A stretch of 10,788 nucleotides of DNA from Candidatus Nitrosopumilus sp. (lineage in GTDB: Archaea > Thermoproteota > Nitrososphaeria > Nitrososphaerales > Nitrosopumilaceae). Below are positions 7,021 to 10,788 of the stretch, in pieces (the first letter of the stretch is position 1; the number at the start of each line of letters is the position of its first letter). Position numbers and translations under genes: made by a program. The stretch covers positions 1 to 10,788 of the forward strand of contig JAOTSS010000060.1 of the NCBI GenBank assembly GCA_029864805.1, given 5' to 3'. The notes under the pieces are model-generated. The model ran no database searches and was not told the DNA's origin. It saw nothing but the letters and a program-made list of their open reading frames with translations.

Positions 7021-7440
7021 ATGTCTCCATCAATAAAATTTTTCTCTGATCTCATTGATGTTCAATTTACAAATTTACTTTCAACGTGTGGCAAATTTAA
7101 AAAATATTGGAATCAATACAAACCAATTGAAACCACTAATCACATTCAACTAGTACAAAATCCGCATTTAGAAAAATCACAGGCTTGAATGAAATTCAGA
7201 TAATTTAGTGGCACGGTTTTTAGAAAATAAAATGTTGAAACACTAATGGAAGATCTAAAAAACGGATGAGTCATACTCTGCCTATCATCATGCAAGATAT
7301 CTCGTCTATCTAACTAGACTTCAGGCAGACCATGTAATTTTTAATCGTATTCATCAAGTCATTTTCATGTATATGATCCAGTTCACAATTTTTGCACATG
7401 AAACTACTCACCACATCATAAATTTGAAAATATGTGATTT
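7021..7440 (+). pseudogene. Remnant coding region of unknown family
   Basis: An ATG ORF of 55 codons (7021-7188) reads MSPSIKFFSDLIDVQFTNLL and ends NPHLEKSQA before TGA. Past a stop-interrupted stretch (DNLVARFLENKMLKH), a short ATG frame at 7246 (MEDLKN) meets a run of six A at 7257-7262. Removing one A there joins it to a long open frame, TDESYSAYHHARYLVYLTRL, then QADHVIFNRIHQVIFMYMIQ up to the TGA at about 7440. This looks like one gene of roughly 140 codons broken by at least two frameshifts. I recognise no motif. It lies 23 bases downstream of the AAA+ remnant on the same strand, so the two may once have formed an operon (inference). Confidence 0.35.
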
Positions 7441-7541
7441 ATGAACCTGTATGGAATAATTATAATCAAAAATTGAATTTTTACAATATTTTGAATATTT
7501 TTTTATAAATTTTCTAAAATTTATAGTACAAATCCATAGAC
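7441..7541 (+). promoter_or_regulatory. A/T-rich spacer with T tract and TATA-like sequences
   Basis: This spacer contains a long T-rich stretch around 7474-7514, which could end transcription from the left. It also holds TATA-like sequences (tttataaattt near 7501 and aaaatttata at 7516-7525); the latter lies about 22 bases before an ATG at 7542. Terminator and promoter roles are inferred from composition only. Confidence 0.25.
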
Positions 7542-8150
7542 ATGCTTAAGTTTCAGAATATCATATCAATTACAAGAACAAAGTCCACCTCTACCCCCTG
7601 AGTGAAATATTCTAAAGGAAACCAACCGGGATCTTGCATGGGCTGAGTTCTATTTTTTAGGTTCTCTTTATCTCACATGTACCTACAAGATGCTTTTTGT
7701 TTTTGATGGTCTTGAATTTGTTCTTAAAACGTCATCCAATAAAACCAACCTAGTCATGTCATTCCACGAAAACATCACGTGTGGCGTAATTCTTCTGGAT
7801 TGTACCCATATTATGTGATGTTTTGAAGGTCTTATTGCCTTGTATCTGAGACAGGCTACTTTACAGGACATGTCGATGAGATTAATTTAAACTGCGATTT
7901 ATGAATATTTGAACCTGTAATAAGATAACGTCGGTTTATTCTTAGAACCTATCTAGATTAGTCCTGGCGTTACCGAAAACACGCAATCATTCTACAACGA
8001 ACTAGTATTTCAAATAGATGAACAATTGTTTTATCAAACACTTTAGAATTTTACACCAAATCTAGAACATTTCATTATTAACAGTCAAAATCGTTCAATC
8101 GATCAAAAAATTTTTTTCACTCTTGTACTCAAAGTACCAACCTGAAAGTA
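7542..8150 (+). pseudogene. Remnant coding region, frame uncertain
   Basis: Several stop-interrupted + frames look protein-like. An ATG at 7542 starts MLKFQNIISITRTK. The frame with first base at 7606 runs open to 7813 or so (KETNRDLAWLSSYFLGSLYL, then KMLFVFDGLEFVLKTSSNKT), and after stops reads VTENTQSFYNELVFQIDEQL and LEHFIINSQNRSIDQKIFFT up to 8141. Over 7745-7900 a competing frame is at least as convincing (SHVIPRKHHVWRNSSGLYPY, then SETGYFTGHVDEINLNCDL). A 62-codon minus ORF (7683-7871) is also open there. I conclude that this was probably coding DNA, now broken by frameshifts and nonsense mutations, but I cannot fix the frame or family. Confidence 0.25.
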
Positions 8151-8156
8151 CATCTC

Positions 8157-8321
8157 ATGAAAGAACAGCAATTAAGCGATAGAATACAAATGGCACACAC
8201 CATAGAAGTCGAAAGTGCAACAAGAAACGAACTTGGATTAAAAATCAGTTGGTATGATGCATATGGGGAAAATCAAACGCAGGAATTTTCTTTAAGCAAA
8301 GGATCAATTATCAAATTCTAG
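8157..8321 (+). CDS. Small protein of 54 residues, or surviving 3' fragment; function unknown
   Basis: An intact ATG-to-TAG ORF reading MKEQQLSDRIQMAHTIEVES and ending EFSLSKGSIIKF. Codon use (AGA, ATA, GAA, AAA) and amino-acid mix resemble the real genes of the window, and the product looks soluble. A start at the internal ATG (residue 12, MAHTIEVESA) is also possible. No TATA-like box lies at the usual distance. The preceding remnant frame (FFTLVLKVPT) could run into this one by a frameshift near 8140, so it may be the tail of that broken gene rather than a free-standing one. A T-rich stretch follows the stop directly. No family recognised. Confidence 0.45.
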   Translation: MKEQQLSDRIQMAHTIEVESATRNELGLKISWYDAYGENQTQEFSLSKGSIIKF

Positions 8322-8325
8322 ACAT

Positions 8326-8346
8326 TTTCATTTTTTTTATTTTAAT
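8326..8346 (+). terminator. T-rich tract after the 54-codon ORF
   Basis: Immediately after the TAG at 8321 comes ttttcattttttttatttt, the kind of oligo-T stretch at which archaeal RNA polymerase terminates without a hairpin. The inference rests on composition and position. Confidence 0.35.
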
Positions 8347-8417
8347 TTGTAAATTATTCAATAAAACATTGATAAATTATTATTGTTTATTATGATATTT
8401 GAAATCAATACTTTACA

Positions 8418-8947
8418 TCAATTTTTGATTTCTTGACCTGTACCTGTTCCTATAGGTAATGGTGGGGCATCTAATAATATTTTTTAATCCACCCTAAACC
8501 GACAGATCTTCCTTGATGCATACGGCAGAAAATCCAAGTATCCCTTGTCCTTTATCTCCACGTTGATCCTTCCCAATTAAGCACATACATCCTGACTGTG
8601 TTATCATCTTGAGAAATCTGCTTTGTATGGTTGATATAAAATCTCACGATTTACTTACAATATGGTTTTGAGCTACCCGTCTCAAAGTGTTAGAACGTGA
8701 CTTGTATAAAGACCTCAGTATAACAACTCAACATATTACAAATCATGAGATCATGAACTAGGAATAATTCAACCAAAAAAGCAGGTTATTTTGTAACTAA
8801 AAGAAACCATCCAATCTTATCAGCATGTAACATGTCACATGCATCTGCGATGATATCAATGAGAATACCTGACCCTGCATTTGTTAAAAGGAAGGTGTTT
8901 TTTACATAAGTTAAGGCCGCGATCACGGTTTTGACTTGTTGTAGCAT
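8418..8947 (-). pseudogene. Decayed protein gene with TAA-interrupted frame
   Basis: An intact 53-codon ATG piece (8947-8786) reads MLQQVKTVIAALTYVKNTFL, then LTNAGSGILIDIIADACDML and HADKIGWFLLVTK. The same phase stays protein-like across TAA codons at 8786-8788, 8690-8692, 8651-8653 and 8552-8554: PAFLVELFLVHDLMICNMLS, IVRFYINHTKQISQDDNTVR, MYVLNWEGSTWR, DTWIFCRMHQGRSVGLGWIK. A one-base shift at the run of six A near 8481-8486 then leads into ILLDAPPLPIGTGTGQEIKN and a TGA at 8418. All four internal stops are TAA. A caution: on the + strand 8755-8908 is open too (NMSHASAMISMRIPDPAFVK), so strand assignment is not certain. No family recognised; roughly 175 codons if one gene. Confidence 0.35.
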
Positions 8948-8998
8948 AGTGACAATTTTGACTTAAGAAAGAAAGGTTATGGTGAAAAATAAAACCAA

Positions 8999-9310
8999 TC
9001 AGATCTCCAATAATTTTTGTTCTAATTGTTCCATTTGTTCATCACCACATTGATCAGCATTTTCAATTACACAAAATTCTCTTACTTCATCAAATGCATC
9101 AAGACATGATTGTAGTTCTTCAGAGTTAAGATCATCTTCACTACATGCAGCCATCATTGATTCATAATTTATCGTAAATTGTGCCAAAAGTTGTTCACGT
9201 TTTTCAGTGTTGCCAGAGACAGCAGGTTCCATTATACTGGTTCCAAGAAAAATAATCGCTATGATTATCGGAATAATTAAAAGAAATTTTATTTTAGGGT
9301 TTTCTAACAT
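8999..9310 (-). CDS. Small membrane-anchored four-cysteine protein, function unknown
   Basis: A protein of 103 residues from the ATG at 9310, or 105 from an ATG two codons earlier at 9316. It has a short cytoplasmic N-terminus (MLENPKIK), one membrane helix (FLLIIPIIIAIIFLGTSI), and an acidic extracytoplasmic segment that is probably helical. That segment carries four cysteines (C58, C71, C82 and C90 in the 105-residue numbering; MMAACSEDDLNSEELQSCLD and REFCVIENADQCG). Their spacing suggests two disulfides clamping a helical hairpin (inference), which would need an extracytoplasmic thiol oxidoreductase such as the DsbA-like protein encoded at 920. The TATA-like box at 9331-9338 fits the 9310 start better. 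No family is recognised; such small secreted or anchored Cys proteins are often lineage-specific. Confidence 0.75.
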   Translation of the reverse strand: MLENPKIKFLLIIPIIIAIIFLGTSIMEPAVSGNTEKREQLLAQFTINYESMMAACSEDDLNSEELQSCLDAFDEVREFCVIENADQCGDEQMEQLEQKLLEI

Positions 9311-9330
9311 GGACATGAGTCTGTAACAAG

Positions 9331-9338
9331 ATTTAAAA
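9331..9338 (-). promoter_or_regulatory. TATA-like box for the four-Cys membrane protein
   Basis: The minus-strand TTTTAAAT is centred about 24 bases before the ATG at 9310, consistent with a leaderless start there. Confidence 0.35.
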
Positions 9339-9391
9339 GAATAAATTTATTGGTTTTCATTTGTTATTTTGATGACTGTGTTTGGTTTGAT

Positions 9392-10279
9392 TCACACTTC
9401 TTTCCTGAGTAGAGAATGCGGACTATCAAACATAACGTAATCATGACATTTCAATAAAGTTTTCAGAGTTTTGTTGTCCGGAATTTCATTTATGTTGTAT
9501 CCGCAAATGCAGGAGATATTTTCTTTTTTAAAATAACTGTCGATTTGTTTTTCAAGTGCCAAGAATTCTCTAGACAATCCATGCTTAAACCATTGTGTAC
9601 AATCTATTCCTGCAAGACGGGTAATCAATACCGTTTGGTTTTTTTGATGAATTTGAGTGATCATTTGAAGTTCTTTTTGAATGGCAGCCCCCTCATTTGA
9701 TAAAAGATCCGAATACAGTATATTTTCTACTGAAGGCAATTTTATTCTCTCTGAGGATATCATAGCCTGAGGTGCATCAGATTGAACAAAGAATTCTTTC
9801 ATCATTTTGTTTCTGAGATCTTCATCATCCCATAGAAATAAGATATGGGTATGTCCTGGCAGAGTCTTCAAAAATTTGGAAATATCTCTTCTTTGAATTT
9901 CATCAAGTATTTCTTCAATGTTGCCATGAGTATCAAAGTCAATTCTTCCAAGCATCTCTTTTCTTATTGATTCCATGATTATTTGACTAGATTCTTCATC
10001 AAATAGATCTGAAAAGATATTTTTTGTTATGGAATAATATGGAAAATTGTATTTCCAAGGAAATTCTGTTATTGACCTAAGATAAGCAATTATATCAGAT
10101 TTGATTTTCCCTCCAAATTTTAAAAATACAGCATCAATGGACTGAGTAAATATTATTGATGCATTATTTAGACATGATTCATATCCTTCTTTTTTGATCA
10201 AGGATTGAATATTTGGTATTTTGTATTCCGTGTAAAAATTTGTATATTTTTTACTAATATGCTTATGGATAATTATCAT
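9392..10279 (-). CDS. NitrOD5-like / MEDS-like signalling protein
   Basis: A 295-residue soluble protein with two domains. Residues about 39-113 (beginning NNASIIFTQSIDAVFLKFGG and including ITKNIFSDLFDEESSQIIME) resemble the NitrOD5 output domain of Nitrosopumilus-type signalling proteins: a helical domain starting with an Ile-Asp-Ala-Val-type helix and ending in a long helix. Residues about 143-287 resemble the MEDS (methanogen/methylotroph DcmR sensory) domain, a RecA/KaiC-like fold. It starts HTHILFLWDDEDLRNKMMKE, contains LSREFLALEKQIDSYFKKEN, and ends with the typical ISCICGYNINEIPDN and a late histidine (CHDYVMFD). No Walker A GxGKT is present, as usual for MEDS, so ATP hydrolysis is not expected. 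It probably senses a small ligand or redox state (three Cys at 257, 259 and 278 are candidates) and relays it to a partner. A 22-codon ORF ends 5 bases upstream. Confidence 0.75.
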   Translation of the reverse strand: MIIIHKHISKKYTNFYTEYKIPNIQSLIKKEGYESCLNNASIIFTQSIDAVFLKFGGKIKSDIIAYLRSITEFPWKYNFPYYSITKNIFSDLFDEESSQIIMESIRKEMLGRIDFDTHGNIEEILDEIQRRDISKFLKTLPGHTHILFLWDDEDLRNKMMKEFFVQSDAPQAMISSERIKLPSVENILYSDLLSNEGAAIQKELQMITQIHQKNQTVLITRLAGIDCTQWFKHGLSREFLALEKQIDSYFKKENISCICGYNINEIPDNKTLKTLLKCHDYVMFDSPHSLLRKEV

Positions 10280-10284
10280 ATTCT

Positions 10285-10353
10285 TTAAGGTTTTTTATTG
10301 GTGTAACTTTCTGGAACTTTCGGATACTCTTTCGTGAACATTAATTTTGCCAT
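10285..10353 (-). CDS. 22-residue leader ORF upstream of the MEDS-like gene
   Basis: An ATG ORF reading MAKLMFTKEYPKVPESYTNK plus two residues. It ends with TAA only 5 bases before the ATG at 10279 and lies in a different frame. A TATA-like ATTTATGC on the minus strand (10390-10397) lies about 40 bases upstream, leaving a leader of roughly 15 bases. The ORF could be a translated leader that couples ribosomes to the downstream gene, a genuine microprotein, or the remains of an N-terminal extension lost by frameshift. Composition is not A/T-chance-like (Pro, Glu, Tyr, Ser), but 22 codons are too few for certainty. Confidence 0.35.
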   Translation of the reverse strand: MAKLMFTKEYPKVPESYTNKKP

Positions 10354-10427
10354 ACTGATGCTATGCTAAAGAGGATTTGATTGACAGAAGCATAAATTGA
10401 TTGTTATTATTGCTAACAATGTTAACA

Positions 10428-10445
10428 GAGAGCATAAATGCTCTC
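10428..10445. repeat. Perfect palindrome over the zinc-ribbon gene's TATA-like box
   Basis: GAGAGCAT-AA-ATGCTCTC is a perfect inverted repeat with 8-base arms and a 2-base centre. Its centre (GCATAAATGC) lies about 26 bases before the ATG at 10462, where a TATA box is expected. The 9-base core AGCATAAAT occurs again at 10389-10397, 42 bases upstream. A dimeric repressor bound here would block TBP, so this is a good operator candidate. Alternatively it is a chance palindrome. Confidence 0.5.
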
Positions 10446-10461
10446 ATCTCCCATTGCAATT

Positions 10462-10635
10462 ATGGAAAACTACAAAACATGTCCTCGTTGTGGACAAGAA
10501 AAAATACCTTTCAAGTTAGGAGTATGTATTTGTGGAAATCAAGTGGGCAGCATACAATATGTAAAAGATTCACAAGAGTTTGCATTTAATCACGATTCAT
10601 TTCTTGGAATAAGAAACAATCAGTTAGCATCTTAA
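10462..10635 (+). CDS. Small zinc-ribbon protein
   Basis: A 57-residue protein from the ATG at 10462 (MENYKTCPRCGQEKIPFKLG). It has one Cys pair C7-P-R-C10-G and a second C22-I-C24-G, together a compact four-cysteine zinc ribbon, then a short tail (SIQYVKDSQEFAFNHDSFLG) without further motif. An in-frame ATG at 10438 would add eight residues (MLSSPIAI), but it lies inside the palindrome and TATA-like box, so I prefer 10462 as a leaderless start. The gene is divergent from the leader ORF/MEDS-like gene and may share control with it through the repeated AGCATAAAT elements. Nucleic-acid binding or protein interaction is the usual role of such ribbons; no specific function can be assigned. Confidence 0.7.
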   Translation: MENYKTCPRCGQEKIPFKLGVCICGNQVGSIQYVKDSQEFAFNHDSFLGIRNNQLAS

Positions 10636-10649
10636 TTTGAAACTATTAG

Positions 10650-10788
10650 TTAAGAGTACAACAATGTGTATGGTTTAGCCCAATTTCTACATTTTTTACA
10701 TATTGCCTCAAATGTCTCTGAATCAAATGTGATTGAAACCCCCCGGAACAGTAAAATTTTGTACATAATCCTTTCATGTAATCGTTTT
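10650..10788 (-). CDS. Partial zinc-knuckle protein running off the right edge
   Basis: The minus-strand frame is open from the window edge to a TAA at 10650-10652: KRLHERIMYKILLFRGVSIT, then FDSETFEAICKKCRNWAKPY and TLLYS. The C-K-K-C pair near the C-terminus looks like half of a zinc ribbon or a metal/thiol site; a second pair could lie outside the window. A start inside the window is possible at the ATG at 10766, giving a 38-residue protein, but the frame stays open to the edge, so the start is uncertain. It converges on the zinc-ribbon gene with a 14-base gap. Confidence 0.55.
   Translation of the reverse strand, partial: KRLHERIMYKILLFRGVSITFDSETFEAICKKCRNWAKPYTLLYS

Noticed and set aside
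7683..7871. 62-codon minus-strand ORF
   Set aside because: Two + frames over the same stretch are also open, and the peptide has no motif. Not separable from chance.
8755..8908. Plus-strand open frame with NMSHASAMISMRIPDPAFVK
   Set aside because: It lacks an early start codon, and the minus strand has a complete ATG ORF over the same bases. Kept only as a caution on strand assignment.
5815..8947. TAA-rich interrupted frames as evidence of an alternative genetic code (TAA read as Gln)
   Set aside because: Five of six internal stops in one remnant and all four in another are TAA, but TGA also interrupts frames, frameshifts are present too, CAA/CAG are used normally in the same frames, and the intact flanking genes end in ordinary TAA. 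TAA is the most likely random stop in A/T-rich decaying DNA.
6405..8950. Mobile element, prophage or contractile-injection cluster around the AAA+ remnant
   Set aside because: No transposase, integrase, structural protein, terminal inverted repeat or target duplication was recognised. The AAA+ piece alone does not show a cluster.
10401..10589. Plus-strand ORF overlapping the zinc-ribbon gene in another frame
   Set aside because: The overlapping frame carries the four-Cys zinc ribbon with a well-placed TATA-like box; this one has no motif.
1..10788. tRNA, rRNA or CRISPR array
   Set aside because: No cloverleaf-like sequence with a TTCRANNC-type arm, no conserved rRNA stretch and no regularly spaced repeat was seen by eye. 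A covariance-model scan would be decisive.

Overview
The window reads as a chromosomal segment of an ammonia-oxidising archaeon of the Nitrososphaerota (Thaumarchaeota), most like the marine Nitrosopumilus/Nitrosarchaeum group. The grounds are the low GC content, an archaeal class-1 release factor (aRF1), A/T-rich TATA-like boxes about 25 bases before several start codons (as expected for leaderless archaeal mRNAs), a NitrOD5-like plus MEDS-like signalling protein, and very small zinc-ribbon proteins. This is inference from protein character; no rRNA or tRNA gene is present.

Region by region: 1-919 is A-rich on the + strand and holds no convincing gene. 920-5661 is a compact, ordinary block: a membrane-anchored DsbA-like thiol oxidoreductase, aRF1, a convergent HIT-family hydrolase whose 3' end overlaps aRF1 by 8 bases, a membrane-anchored His/Cys-bearing conserved protein, a small convergent zinc-ribbon protein, and a two-gene operon of universal stress proteins. 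5662-8998 (3.3 kb) is very different. It has no long intact gene but carries several remnants, the clearest being a frameshifted AAA+ ATPase (6405-6997) whose Walker B is intact but whose Walker A seems lost. Around it lie a frameshifted zinc-knuckle/coiled-coil mini-gene, a minus-strand remnant with several in-frame stops (5815-6228), further remnants at 7021-7440 and 7542-8150, a 54-codon ORF (8157-8321) and a second minus-strand remnant (8418-8947). 8999-10788 is coding again: a small membrane-anchored four-Cys protein, the NitrOD5/MEDS-like protein preceded by a 22-codon leader ORF, a divergent zinc-ribbon protein with a perfect palindrome over its TATA-like box, and the 3' end of another zinc-ribbon gene running off the right edge.

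Functionally, the intact genes combine housekeeping (translation termination, nucleotide hydrolysis) with redox, stress and signalling functions (DsbA, two Usp proteins, MEDS-like sensor, zinc ribbons). I see no clear new multi-gene system. The points most worth following are the gene graveyard, the palindrome/leader-ORF control region at 10285-10462, and the unexplained small proteins. Reading frames in A/T-rich remnant DNA easily look protein-like, so all remnant calls except the AAA+ one are tentative.
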